This document shows positions 34,991 to 47,271 of a stretch of DNA of 64,000 nucleotides, one piece after another; the first letter of the stretch is position 1, and the number at the start of each line of letters is the position of its first letter. The stretch is from Batkoa obscura. Taxonomy: Eukaryota; Entomophthoromycota; Entomophthoromycetes; Entomophthorales; Batkoaceae. The translations under genes and the position numbers were made by a program. The stretch is from assembly GCA_030770535.1 (NCBI GenBank), contig JASVEC010000004.1, positions 1,426,001 to 1,490,000 on the forward strand, in the 5' to 3' direction. The notes beneath the pieces are model-generated. The model made no database searches. It had not been told where the DNA came from and worked only from the letters and a program-made list of their open reading frames with translations.

Positions 34991-36370
34991 GTCTAATACA
35001 CATAAATGTAATCAAATTACTAATAGATGAATGGGTTGCTTGCAATTTAAAAAAGGTTGTTAGACTATGTGATAGAAGAGTGCTGCTATACATTACAATA
35101 TTGGAACTAAGTATTTTCTGGGACTCGATCTCAGGAAATTAGACAATTAATTCAGTCTTATCTCTAACTACAGCTTTTTATTGAAAACACAGTGTGCATA
35201 CGAGTGCATTGATTGGTTGGGTTACTAAATTGAGGTCTAATTTTATATGGAATTCCATAAACCATGATCATTTCATAAATTGTAAAAAAGTCAAAATGAT
35301 TCAATTGTTTTTTTATGATGCATGTAACATTTGTGTTATATTTAGTATAAGATTTCAATTGTTTGGAATTATTTTTAGTTATATTTTATATTATTAAGTA
35401 ACTTGAAGATTTTAGGTTTTTATTTACCTTTATTTTTATAATGTTTTATCTACTCCTTAAACTTTTTTAATAAAATCCAAACTGATCAAAGGAATAACAT
35501 AAGCCTTATTTTTTAATTATGCTCAACTTCCTCCACACCATAAACATTGTTCATGATTATCAAATTATTAAATAAAATCACTAAGACATTTACCACTAAA
35601 GTCCTTTTTTCAACGAAACTATCTACTAATAAGAATAACAGTAATCTATTTTATCTTAAATATTATTCAATAAACTGTTGAAAAATGATAAAAATTGGAA
35701 AATTTTATATCAACTTTAGTACACTTAAGAGAGTTTGATATACGTGTATAAATAGGTACCAGTATAATAAGGTTTAAGTAAATAGCTTATCACTAATAAA
35801 TTTCGAGCTTTTCGACTAAAATTTAATTGGACTAGTTTAAATTTTATCCCTGAGATTTCGAACAAAATAAGCTATTTAGTTTGCGAAATATATTGCCCAA
35901 AACCAAGAAATGATTTAATAGGTTTTAATTTTAAAATTGATTACTTAATTTGTGAAACTTATACTACTTAAAAAATGAACAAAATCTAGAATCGTGGATG
36001 AGATTTCTATTATTTTATTATTTTATTATTTTATTATTTTATTATTTTATTTTATTATTTTATTATTTTATTATTTCATTATTCTTTATTTTGATCTTAT
36101 CATTAAAATTCAACTTAGTGAATCTCGATCTATAAAATTTAAGTACATTTATTCTCTGATCATACCAAGAAAACATAATAACTTTACCAGCGTTTTTACA
36201 TTATTTCATAGCAAAGGTTCACTTCTTCATCTTCAGTCATTAGCATTTAAAACAACAACTATGATCAAATACGTAGATTGTTATAATTAGCATATCTGAT
36301 CTAGTATAGATATAGATTCAATGCAATTTTTTTATTTAGTTGTATTTAAGTTAATTCGATCCTATTTAAC
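34991..36370. other. gene-free spacer with simple repeat
   Basis: No gene. An ATTTT/ATTATTTT-type simple repeat lies at about 36008-36085; the open frames over it are low-complexity artefacts. Confidence 0.45.
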
Positions 36371-36511
36371 ACTAGAGAGGTATCAAGTTGTTACCCCCCA
36401 AACTTGATTTATTTAGTAAAATAAGATAAAAAAATTTTTAAAGTAAATAAAGTTTTATGTTTTACTAAATAAATCAAGTTTTGGGTGTAACAATCTGAAA
36501 CCTCTTCTAGT
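36371..36511. repeat. 141-bp foldback element with ~50-bp inverted repeats
   Basis: The left arm runs ACTAGAGAGGT...GTTACCCCCCAAACTTG...TTTAGTAAAA and the right arm is its near-perfect inverse, separated by ~40 bp of A/T. It encodes nothing. It is unlike the TGGGG MITE. A non-autonomous DNA transposon is the likeliest identity. Confidence 0.8.
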
Positions 36512-36853
36512 GAAAGGTAAAGTATAGAATAGTTAGTTATTAAAAGAATAATATGTTCATCCGCATAAATTTCAATAACATTCTACTGTATATTTTCACA
36601 ATGCCTTTTAAGTTTTAAATTAATACTGGAGTTTATTTTTGTTCTTGAGTTTATATTTTAATCAATGTTATAATCATTTAAACAAGTGATACATTCATCC
36701 GCACTTATCTTATATGTATCCTATTATCATCTTAATACGCATTATTGGATTTAAATTAATAATAAGGTTTATTTATAAACATTATAGTGTCTTAAATTAT
36801 TTATTCTTCACATCAATTTATCAATAGTCTTCTATTATATTATTTTTATCATA

Positions 36854-36945
36854 TGGGGATGTTTTTTGTGTTTAAGAATTTTACCAACAACCTTTCCGCT
36901 CAAATAGCGCTTAAAAAATAGAAAAAGTGAAAAAAAACACCCCCA
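36854..36945 (+). repeat. TGGGG MITE, first of an inverted pair
   Basis: 92 bp with both ends. It is followed after two bases (TA) by an oppositely oriented copy. Confidence 0.85.
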
Positions 36946-36947
36946 TA

Positions 36948-37048
36948 TGAGGGCGTTTTTTTTGGTTTCATTATTTTTTCCATCTTTTAAGCGCTATTTG
37001 AGCGGAAAGGTTGTTAGTAAAATTCTTAAACAAAAAAATACATCCGCA
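36948..37048 (-). repeat. TGGGG MITE, second of an inverted pair
   Basis: 101 bp, head-to-head with the copy before it, so ~195 bp can fold into one long hairpin. Confidence 0.85.
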
Positions 37049-38411
37049 TATATTATTAGCTTAACTTTTGTAGTAAATCCTTTTTTCGAAAGCTTGATTT
37101 TCATTAACATGAGATTTTATGATCGTATTAGTTGATAATTTTAATTATTTTATTTTAAATAAGCTTTAATATTAAATGTCCATAATTGAATATAAGATTA
37201 ATCACACCTTATAATAATTACATGAACTTTTTTTATGAAAATTTATGTATATTTCAAACATCTATAATTAAAGATAGAGATGATCCTATTCTATAGTGAT
37301 TTAATAGAACACATTCAACCGCTCAATTTTTTAATAGTATATTTTTATTATTATTTTACGATGAATTAGTAATTTGGGACTAGAACAAAAGCCTATTTAT
37401 TTAAAAAGAAAAGCTATTTTTATTAATACTTAATGAAAATATTCGATCAATATCACTTTTGTAGAAATTCCTTTTACTATATTTAAATTTATACTAATTT
37501 TAAATCATTTCTAGCATTTGTTTAAGATCAGAAAACAATTAAGCTTCTATTATTACTTTTTAGAATCTCACATTAGCATAAACTCATCATGAAAATATCT
37601 TTGGTAAACTAACAAATAAGTAATAATTTAAATAAAATTAAAAACTTATTCAACCTCTACTTTTTAATGATAATAAACTATTCTATTTGAGCTATTATCC
37701 TTTTGCTCATAAACAACCTTAATTTAAACAAATTACAAAAATTTCAGATACATAAATTATAACGATCGAGTAAATGAATTAAAACTTTAACTTAAAATAA
37801 TAATAAAACACAAAACCCCACATATTTATGAACTTCTTTAAATTTTATTCAACTTTGATCCAGTGGCTCAATAGCAACACCTTAATGCTCAACTTGATCC
37901 ACTTTAAAGATTAAGTGGGTATATGCTCTACCATATAAACTTCATTCACTATGAATACTAAGTGGATATAGACACCTATCACATGAACCATATAAAAAAA
38001 CACAACTCATTTAAATCAAAAAGCGGAAGAGTCTAAACAAAGAATCTTGATTACAACACCATAATGCTCATGTTAGTACACTTTAAATATTTAAGTGGGT
38101 AATATAAAGGGTGAAACTCAAAAAAAAGTTAATATTTGATAAAATAACGGAAGAGTCCAAACTAAGAATTGATAAAACTTAAATCAAGTTATCTATTTTC
38201 ATTTGACTCCTAAAAGAGAGGGGGACAAGTTTTTTTTTAACCATTTGACTCTTAAATATTTTTTAAGTCATTAAAAAATACTAAAAATTGAAGGCTCTAA
38301 AACCCTCCCTCATTAAAAAAAACTTGTTATGTTATTATTATTATTATTATTATTTTATTAAAAGAAAAAGAAATGAAATTTTTATGGCGCTCCACGCCTC
38401 ATTATTCTCGA
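37049..38411. other. spacer downstream of the homeobox gene, with direct repeats
   Basis: No gene. Between 37870 and 38175 there are diverged direct repeats: the block CAACACC-TAATGCTCA ... CACTTTAAA-ATT-AAGTGGGTA occurs at ~37878 and ~38058, and CGGAAGAGTC-AAAC-AAGAAT at ~38022 and ~38144. An ATT run precedes the gene end. Confidence 0.55.
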
Positions 38412-39218
38412 TCAAAAATGTCTATTCCCTTCCTCCCTTCTATGTAGTGTAATCTGTGAGATAGGTGGTAAAATAGGTACATTGTTATCCAATGATAAAC
38501 CCCTTTTCAATTTAGGTTCAATCAAGCCTAACTCTCTCAATGAGGGTAAATTAGGTGGGGCAGACAAGCAATATTGTTCCTTTGTTTGATATCTATAACC
38601 ATCATTTGCATTATACCCATTTTCATAACCTTTAGGTAAAGTAGCCGAAGCAGGAAATTTCAAAGTTGGTGGGGAATGTATTGTTAAATTTTGATGCATC
38701 AATTTACTTAAATTGGAAGTTGGTGTTAAAGGAGATAAACTATAATTACCAGGAGCAGTTTGACATCCACGCATTGGTGGTCTATGTGGTGAGTTATGGT
38801 TGGAATTGATGGCTGAGTTAGGATAAGGATTTACTTTGATAGGGGCTGGTATAGTTTTACGATTAGAGCGATTTGAGAAAGCAGAGGGTTGTTTTAAATA
38901 TCCTAAGCTAAAAGGGAGGCTCTGAGGGTTATTATTATTAGAGATGGGATTATTAATGATATTATTGGATTTCGCTAGTTTGTTGGCTACATCTTGGTTC
39001 TTTTTACGAGCCAATTTGGCACGTCGGTTTTGAAACCAAACTTGGACTTCACGGTTTGTCATGTTAATCTTTGCAGCTACTTCTTCACGTACTTCGAATG
39101 AGGGAGCATCATTAAGTTCAAACAAAGCCAATAAATGTGCCAATTGTCTACCGTCAATACGTTTACGTTTCACTTTTTCTGAAGTGTTGTTGATATTGTT
39201 AGTTAAATTAATATTCAT
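38412..39218 (-). CDS. homeodomain transcription factor
   Basis: 268 aa, intronless, from the ATG at 39218. The homeodomain spans residues ~16-74: KRKRIDGRQLAHLLALFEL, then PSFEVREEVAAKINMTNREV and the recognition helix VQVWFQNRRAKLARKK, with the invariant W61, F62, N64 and R66. This is a 60-residue typical domain, not the three-residue-longer TALE type. The C-terminal 190 residues are Asn/Pro/Ser-rich and disordered, probably regulatory. Nothing shows whether it is a mating-type or a developmental factor; no partner homeobox or HMG gene lies in the window. It should act in the nucleus as a sequence-specific DNA binder. Confidence 0.9.
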   Translation of the reverse strand: MNINLTNNINNTSEKVKRKRIDGRQLAHLLALFELNDAPSFEVREEVAAKINMTNREVQVWFQNRRAKLARKKNQDVANKLAKSNNIINNPISNNNNPQSLPFSLGYLKQPSAFSNRSNRKTIPAPIKVNPYPNSAINSNHNSPHRPPMRGCQTAPGNYSLSPLTPTSNLSKLMHQNLTIHSPPTLKFPASATLPKGYENGYNANDGYRYQTKEQYCLSAPPNLPSLRELGLIEPKLKRGLSLDNNVPILPPISQITLHRREEGNRHF

Positions 39219-41000
39219 TTTATAATATTATTATTATTTATTAATTCTATTTATAAAAATGAAATAGAGATCGTTATTGTTATTATTTTATATATTAACT
39301 ATAAAAATTGATTGTAAAATTAAGTTGTTTCTTTTTATTTGATGAACTTATGGGGGGGTATTTATACTTTTTTGAAAATCGAATTAAAACTTTAAAAACA
39401 TATTAGCATTAGGGGCATTTAACCACCCACATTGAAATAATTTTCAAATTAAGCTAATAATAAGTTAGTGGAATGAAACCATTTAAGCTATAAAGAATAA
39501 TTAAACTAATATTCATCTTTGTTGGCTAACAATATTATTTGTTAGCTTTGTTTCTAAATTTATTCACTCACTTCATTCTTCTTTTCCTTTTTCCAATTGC
39601 ATAATCCACTTAAAATTCCAATTTTCTAATTCGCATATTCTATTTATGGACTTTTCCGTCGATTTTAAAGCAATTTAAATTGTCCTTGTTTTTTTTTTTT
39701 TCTTTGGGTGCTTGTTTTTTGATAATTTTACCAATCATTTCTCCAGTCCTTAAACATTCTTTTTTTTATAATTATTTTATAAAAGTACAAATAACATGAT
39801 TTCATATATGGTTGGGTTCTTTTAAGTTCTAAGGAGTTAATGACATGCTGAGTATCGAATTAGTATTAAAATATATTAATTTTATTGTGTTTTTTAATAA
39901 TATTATATTATTATAATATAACTATAACATTAGTTGATAAATTATAAAGTTAAATTTCCAATCAAAAACTCTATTTCAATTTATGAGCATTTTATTACTA
40001 AAAAACCAAAATTACATTCCTACATTAAGTTACCTCAACCAATAACATACCCTTAAAATGCAATATTATATAGAGTAATAACAACTACAACCTTTAGCAA
40101 GATGAAATCAATATAATATTGAATCACTAATATCATAATAATGAATGACCGTTTCAATTTACTTTAATTTTTTTTACCAGATTTGATTGTTCATTTATTG
40201 AGTTTATTAAAATTCACTAAAAAAATTTACTAAATATGGCCCCCCTCTTCCGATTGCATTATCAAGGCATAAACTTTTCCTTTTTATAGAATGATTTTCA
40301 TTCAAATTTAATAACAAACGTTAATTAAGTGGAGATAAAAACTTTTATTGAATTTTAAACTTGATTTTAACAGTTATCATTGGTTATTATTAATTAATAA
40401 TAGACAGTCAAGACTTTTATTTGTGTCCAAAAAGAAGCAGTATTGTTATGTTGTAGTGAGGACGATTATATTATTACAATCTCCCTCGATTAAGCTATTA
40501 TTTTAGATCAGCTCTTGTTTATTGGTAATTAAAGCATTGAGGCGGAAAATAGGCTGGATTTATTAGCCATTATTGATGTGAACGTAAGAATCAATAGCAT
40601 ATTAAACTAATATTAAACTAATATTAAACTAATATTAAACTAATATTAGTTTAAATTGTCACACTACCTTCTTTTTTTGGTAGCAATTTCCGCAATGTGT
40701 CAATACTATTATAACCACTTATTACTGGAGCATTAGGATACTGCCCTAAAGTTGCTTTTTATTCAACTAATGCTAATAGTGAGCGGATTGATTTGTTTTG
40801 CTTTTATTTATTTACTTGTTAATAAAATATTAAAACAGTTAATTATATTTGATACTAATTAATATTATTAATAGTAACATTTCGAATAAATAAATAGAAA
40901 ATAAAATAAAAAAGGTAGCTACTATATATGACTAATAAATTTTTACATAACATTGTTCATTAAGGGCATAATAAAGATAGAAAGCAATCGATGAAGAAAT
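39219..41000. other. upstream region of the homeobox gene and spacer
   Basis: About 1.8 kb without a gene. A short tandem repeat of ATATTAAACTA units lies at ~40605-40655, ending in its own inverse (ATTAGTTTAA). Confidence 0.5.
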
Positions 41001-43830
41001 GAAGCATAAACTGAAATTAAGTTTAAATGCCCATGAATTCTTTTATCAGAACCAAGCCTGCTTTTTTATTGGTAAACCGTAGTAAATAGTCATGAAAATT
41101 TATCATAGCTACTTCAGTTCAAATGTAATATATTTAGCAATATTTTTGCAGTTAATAACATGTATAACAAATTTTTTAAAGCTTCATACATTGTTTTAAT
41201 TAAATTTTCTCTTAACCTTTGTTTCTAAATATACAGTTAACGATGTCATATCTGATTTGGAGTAACTGAAAAAGGCTTTTTTTCGACTTAATTAAGGTTG
41301 ATTTTCATGTCTTTATAGTCATATCTTTACAGCATCAAATTAAAAATTATCAAGTAATTTCTAAAGTAGTCTAAGATTTTTGACAACTTCTTCTAGTAAG
41401 AGCAAAAAATTGCAACATCAAAGTATTTTATGTGCAACTAATTTTTATCTTTATACATATAAAAAAATTCTATTGCAACCAATAACACTTTTTTTCGCCC
41501 AAGAATCTTAAGCTACTGTATAAATTGCTTTATATTATTTATAAATCTTTAAATATGCCAGGATTGTTTCTTCTTAAACCGAAATAGAAGAGCTTTTTTT
41601 TAACAGTGTACAATCCTTTTCTCAAGTATCTTTATTTTTTGAATGGATTGCACAATCGTATTTCATTCATTAAGCTAAAATTTACCATGTAGTAAAACTA
41701 CATTATAATGGATGTTTCTTTACGTTAATAAGAATTTTATAATTTTAACATAAATTTAAGCCGTTTAAAACAAAGGTATCATGTCAAGTTTAAAAATAGC
41801 TAATATGCATTGATATCTACGATAAAAGAATAAAAGATCTCACAATTGCATACACTGTGACTGTTTGATTTAAGTCCGAAACACAGACCATTATCGTCTA
41901 ATAACATGAGATTATCTTTAGACGACATGTTAAGTAATTTATAACTCTTTAAAGGGCATTTTAAGTAAATTGCAATTCCTCATCTCTCAATTTCCATTGT
42001 CACAAATTAACCTAACTGTTTAATATGAATCTATATTTGTCCAACAGCATACAAATTTAATATCAATTTAGTAGTTTTAAAGCAAAGCAAGAGAAGCGAA
42101 TTTCTAATTTTTTGATATGCGCTAGTATTTTACGTAACTAATAGATAATATAATCATAATTAGATACACTGTTCTTTTTATTTTTAATTCAAAAAGAATA
42201 AGGAATCACTTTTTTTATTTAATGTAATAGTTTTTGTGTTCTCAATCTGCATAACACTTTTAATAAATATAGTTAAAATAAAATTAACAGCGTTAATATA
42301 ATTAATTCTTTATTTAGGAAAAAGTTTCTAAATACGATATCAATTTTAAAATTTTAAAATTTTAATGAAAGTTTAAAAATAATCAATTTGCTTTGATATT
42401 TAATGCAAAAACGGCAAACAATAATTGTGCGCTTTCAAATGCTACTTTATTTTCAATTAGAAAGAATAAGGATCATTTTTTCACGTTTTTTGAAGTCCTA
42501 TCACTTAAACAGAGCTACACTTTTAATTATTTCAATAAAATTTTACCATGAAGCTGACAAGGCTATATTAAGTTGAGCCATATTTGGTAAAAAGATTAAA
42601 AGCTCAACGTCTACCTGATGATGAAACTAGTTAACAAATTGTTATCAATTTATTGATTTACTTTAGTATTTTACTGTAATAAATAATCGCCGTATAAGTT
42701 AAGGCTGCTTGAATTTTAGTCCAAAATAGAATAGGTAACTATTGATTAATAATACAAAATAACTGGAAGTGGCATCATTTGAACATTCGCACAACTTTAT
42801 ATGTTCCCAAAGCTTACTATGCGACTGACAACACTACAATGGCTTATTTTTATATCAATAAAAATGGTTACCAACCTCCGACGCCTATATAATAATGCCG
42901 AAAATATTCAAAACAAGTAAGCCTTTCATCAATATGCTTTAATATACTCTGTAACAATTCATGATCACTTATTATTGAGGCTATTTAGCTTTTAGTCCGA
43001 AACGTCTTAGATAACTATCCTTCAAAAAATTAAAGTATTTCTAAGTAACACTTGTTTTAAAAAGTAATCTAACTACATTTATTAAAAAATTATGCAACCA
43101 ACAATGTTAGCATAAGTGTTATTTTTAGAAATTAAATTTTAAGTTTAATATGGATTTAACAATTTCAGAACAAATCTGATAATAGGTTTTGATTTTTTAA
43201 TATACCTTGGCGTTCTAATTTAATAAGATAAAGTAAAATAAAATAGCTATTTATAGACGCTTAAACCGTTTTATTTTTATTCCGAAAGAGTATGTGATTA
43301 CCTTTTAAAAAAAGTGAAATGTTCTTTAAGTGTTATTTTAAACAAATGTTCCATAAACTTATTAAAGCCTTTTAAAACAACTCAGTGATAACCTTGCATT
43401 TATGGATTTCGTCTAGCTTTCTGCTTTAATAAAATAAATCAATATACCAATTTATAAACAATGAAGTTATTTTACTTTTAGCCTGAAAAAATGTGTAAAT
43501 ACTTTAAAAAAGCATAATTTTCTTTAAATCCAATTTTAAACAAATGTTACACAATCTTATCTTGATCCTATAAGCTTACTATACAACCAGTAAACTTATA
43601 ATAAACTATTTTTAATATTAATAATATAAAATATTAAACTATTACCAATTTAATAGCTTTAAAACAATATACCAATAATCTGGTTTTATACATGCTTTAA
43701 CATTCTACTTTAATATAGTAAAAATAAAATTTACAAACAGTTAAATAATTTCATTTTTAATCTGAAAAAGTGTGCAATTACTTGAAAAATATAAATCCAG
43801 TTAAAAGATAAACCAACTAATATAATTATA
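41001..43830. repeat. diverged tandem repeat with ~280-bp period
   Basis: A landmark of the form TTTTA-(G/A)TCCGAAA-A recurs at about 41577, 41871, 42184, 42451, 42714, 42991, 43276, 43477 and 43757, mostly 260-310 bp apart. A second landmark, TATGCAACCA-ACA and variants, recurs between them (41475, 42545, 42820, 43095, 43570). Units are strongly diverged, and no frame is open. I read this as an old satellite-like array; it was found by eye, so borders are approximate. Confidence 0.5.
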
Positions 43831-43832
43831 TA

Positions 43833-44398
43833 TGGGGGTGTCTTTTTTGGCTTCATTACTTTTTCCATTTTTTAAATACTATTTGAGCGGAAAATTTGTT
43901 AGTAAAATTCTTTGTGAAAGTTGGTACTCAGTGATAGGAGTTAAAAGTAGTTCTTGGTTGATTAACTTGCCTTAAGTCTGACAGTCTTAGTTTATGTGAC
44001 TAAGATAGACTTAACTTAATAGGAATAATACGTAAGAAGCTACGAATTATGTAAAACAAATAGAGTAGACAATATTACTGTAAAATCTATGTAAGATGTT
44101 GTCAGAAAGACTTAATGACTTTATTAATGATACGTTATCAGGGAGTAAATCAATTAAAAAAGCCTCGAGTTAGTATGTTGAAGAATCTCTTTTATATTTT
44201 TTGCAACGTGAAGTTAGAAATTCTCACAGCAAATCAAAACAAGGAACTCTGGATTGATTATACCACATTATTTATGGTCAAATTGATTACAAGACTACCA
44301 CTAGTTTTGTAATCAAGTTAAATTATTATTATCTTACAATCAATCCGAGAGCTGATAAACCAATATTTTACATTCTTAAATACAAAAATACGCCCCCA
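43833..44398 (-). repeat. TGGGG MITE interrupted by a solo LTR
   Basis: Parts 43833-43912 and 44373-44398 flank LTR L6. TTCTT occurs on both sides of the LTR, a perfect 5-bp target duplication within the MITE. Confidence 0.9.
43913..44372 (+). mobile_element. solo LTR (copy L6) inside a MITE
   Basis: 460 bp with the family ends and a perfect 5-bp duplication, no internal region. Open frames inside it are not genes. Confidence 0.9.
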
Positions 44399-44796
44399 TA
44401 CTTTAATAAAAAAGCAATATAATGGTATAAATATTTTAAAAGTTTATTAAAAACTATAGTTATATAATATTACAATATATTTTTTTACTTAATACTATGT
44501 TAATTTTGTATAAAATTCATATTGAAATATTTTTATTATATTAATAATAAACAGAGAAACTTTTTAATACACTAATATGTTTATAATTTTTATAAAAAAT
44601 TTCATAAAAAGATTTAATTATTATAAAATTTAATGTTTAAAGCTTAATTATTCTATATTTATTATAAAAAGCTGAAAGTTTAAAAAAAAAGTTTATAATA
44701 ATTTGCTAAAAAAATATTTTATAATAAAAAGCTGAAAATATAAACAGAGTTAAAATTTAGCTATACAATAAAGCATTATGTTTTTAATAAAACCAA
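44399..44796. other. spacer
   Basis: Very AT-rich. Nothing seen. Confidence 0.4.
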
Positions 44797-45378
44797 TGTG
44801 AAATATCGCTTCATTAGCTTTAGGATTGATTATAATATGATAATCAATTCAGAGTTCCTTATATAGATTTACTGTGAGAATTGCTACCACCTGATCATGA
44901 AGAACTTATTGCCCACGTTTTAATGTCCATACTTGGCAACTATAATAAGAAATAACTGCTATAATGTTCCTTATATGAGGATGTATTTTTTTGTTTAAGA
45001 AATTTACTAACAATCTTTCCCCTCAAATAGCGCTTAAAAAATGGAAAAAGTGATGAAATCAAAAAAAACATCCCCATATATAGCCACCAAGTTGGAGTAT
45101 AAAAGAGATTCTTCAACATACTAACTCGAGGCTTTTTTAATTGATTTACTCCCTGATAACATATCATTAATAAAGTCATTAAGTCTTTCTGACAACATCT
45201 TACATAGATTTTACAGTAATATTGTCTACTCTATTTGTTTTACATAATTCGTAGCTTCTTACGTATTATTCCTATTAAGTTAAGTCTATCTTAGTCACAT
45301 AAACTAAGACCGTTCGACTCAAGGCAAGTTAATTAAGCAAGAACTACTTTTAACTCCTATCACTGAGTACCAGCTTTC
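44797..45378 (-). mobile_element. solo LTR (copy L7) carrying a MITE
   Basis: An inverted LTR whose middle is interrupted by a full TGGGG MITE (44976-45076). It has no internal region. It is followed directly by a second partial LTR end. Confidence 0.8.
44976..45076 (+). repeat. TGGGG MITE inserted in an LTR
   Basis: 101 bp with both ends. The surrounding LTR text resumes after it, so this MITE moved after the LTR element had arrived. Confidence 0.85.
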
Positions 45379-45511
45379 GTGTAGCCTATTGCATACTATT
45401 CTTATTAAGTTAAGTCTATCTTAGTTACATAAACTAAGACCGTTTGACTCAAGGCAAGTTAGTTAAGCAAGAGTAGCTTTTAACTCCAACCACTGGGTAT
45501 CGACTTTCACA
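45379..45511 (-). mobile_element. partial LTR next to L7
   Basis: Repeats the last ~130 bp of the LTR (its TGTGAAAG end) immediately after L7, so two LTR ends lie in tandem. Uneven recombination between copies is a likely cause. Confidence 0.7.
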
Positions 45512-45523
45512 CCAATTATAATA

Positions 45524-45624
45524 TAGGGATATATTTTTTTGTTTAAGAATTTTACTGATAGCTTTTCCACTCAAATAGTGGTTAAAAAAGGAAAAAATAA
45601 TGAAGTTAAAAAAAAACACCCCCA
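45524..45624 (+). repeat. TGGGG MITE, full copy
   Basis: 101 bp, slightly diverged at the left end, 12 bp after the partial LTR. Confidence 0.8.
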
Positions 45625-45773
45625 TATACAGTATTATAATCCTGAATAAAGCTAATAGTTAGTAAATTTTAAGTCATGTAATTAAAATGAACTTTAATTT
45701 ATAAATATAAAATATAATAAACATATTAAAAATATAAAATATAATAAACATATTAAAAATTAAATAATATATT

Positions 45774-45872
45774 TGGGTGTTTTTTTTGGCTTCATCACTT
45801 TTTCCATTTTTTAAGTGCTATTTGAGTGGAAAAATCGTTAGTAAAATTCTTAAACACAAAAATACATCCCTA
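45774..45872 (-). repeat. TGGGG MITE, full copy with worn ends
   Basis: 99 bp; the core is intact and both terminal repeats are shortened. Confidence 0.75.
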
Positions 45873-45993
45873 TTTTCTATTTTTTTTTTGTCTTATATTA
45901 TATATAAAATATTTAGTTTATTATAATAAAATTATTTTTTAATTGTTTAATATAATTTTTATATTTTAAAATTAAATAAAAAAAACAGTTATA

Positions 45994-46095
45994 TGGGGAT
46001 ATATTTTTTTATTTAAGAATTTCACTAAAATAGTCTTTCTGTTCAAATAGCGCTTAAAAGATGGAAAAGTAATGAAAGTAAAAAAAACATCCCCA
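45994..46095 (+). repeat. TGGGG MITE, full copy
   Basis: 102 bp, both ends present, TA on the left side. Confidence 0.8.
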
Positions 46096-47219
46096 TATTT
46101 TAATAAAACTTAAAACTTAATTTGTAATTTTTATTACTATCTAAATTTAATAAAATTAAAATAAAGCTTTTAAATTAACTTATATTTAAAAAAAATAATT
46201 TAGTTACAGTAACTTATAAAATTCTATTGTTATTGCTAAAAAAAAAATTCAAATAAATAGCTATTTTTAAATTATTTTTAACTTTAATTTCATTTATAAG
46301 TAGTAACTAGTATTTAAAAAAAAACTCAAACTAAATTTTACATAACTTTAAGTTAACCAAGTTTATTGAAAACAAGTATTTTCAAATAAAAGTATGATTT
46401 CCTTAATAAAAATATAAAACGTATTATAAGATGGAATTAGCAGATTAAAAGAAAATAAAAAGTCAATAGTATTTTAAATTGATAAGTATTATTATAAATG
46501 TTAAACTATCTTATTAAATGATTTGATTGAATTTGTGTTGATAAATATTTATTTTTATGGTTAAATATTAATACCTTTATTTTTTTCTATTAATTAAAGG
46601 AGAAATAAATGTTTTTTTATTTATAATAAAAACAATGTTAATTATAATAATAATTTTAAAAGATCATTTTTGTTATCGGATAGTCCTTAATTTATTAAAA
46701 TAAAAGGGATTAAGTTAAACAAGGGATTAAAGATCAAAAAAGGGATTCTAATAATTAAGTAATTGTCATTAAAAAATTGAAATCACCTTTTTGAAAAATG
46801 TTTCAAACTTTTCGAGATTAAACATCTTCAAGTAAAAACTTAACAAAAAGTTAAAAATAAGTAGTGTTTTATTAAGTTTTTGATAACTTTTAACCATTTT
46901 TTTAAAATGATGTAAAAGGAATTATTGAAAGCAGTCACACAAATTTTTTTTAACAACCCAGCTTAAGAATCGAAATAACTAGTTTTTAGTTTGATCTTTA
47001 CCCCTTAAAAATAATAAGATTAATTTACTTAATTTGGTCATTTTGTTTGACATTTTTATTTCAAATTTTGGTTCATTTTTACTTTGTAAAATCATCCGAC
47101 TAAAATAAGAGCCTCTTTTTAATGATTTTGGTAGTTATTTTTGATCATTTTAAATACTCATGAACAAAATAAGTGGGGAAGTTGTTGTTATCGCATGTTA
47201 TTAAATAAATTTAAAGGAG

Positions 47220-47271
<52 letters not shown>

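Noticed and set aside
35164-36290. Open frames at 35164-35397 and 35994-36290
   Set aside because: Low-complexity, one over a simple repeat; no conserved motif or start context.
36947-37135. 62-codon frame, and a similar one at 19738-19959
   Set aside because: Both are read through MITE copies and have no other support.
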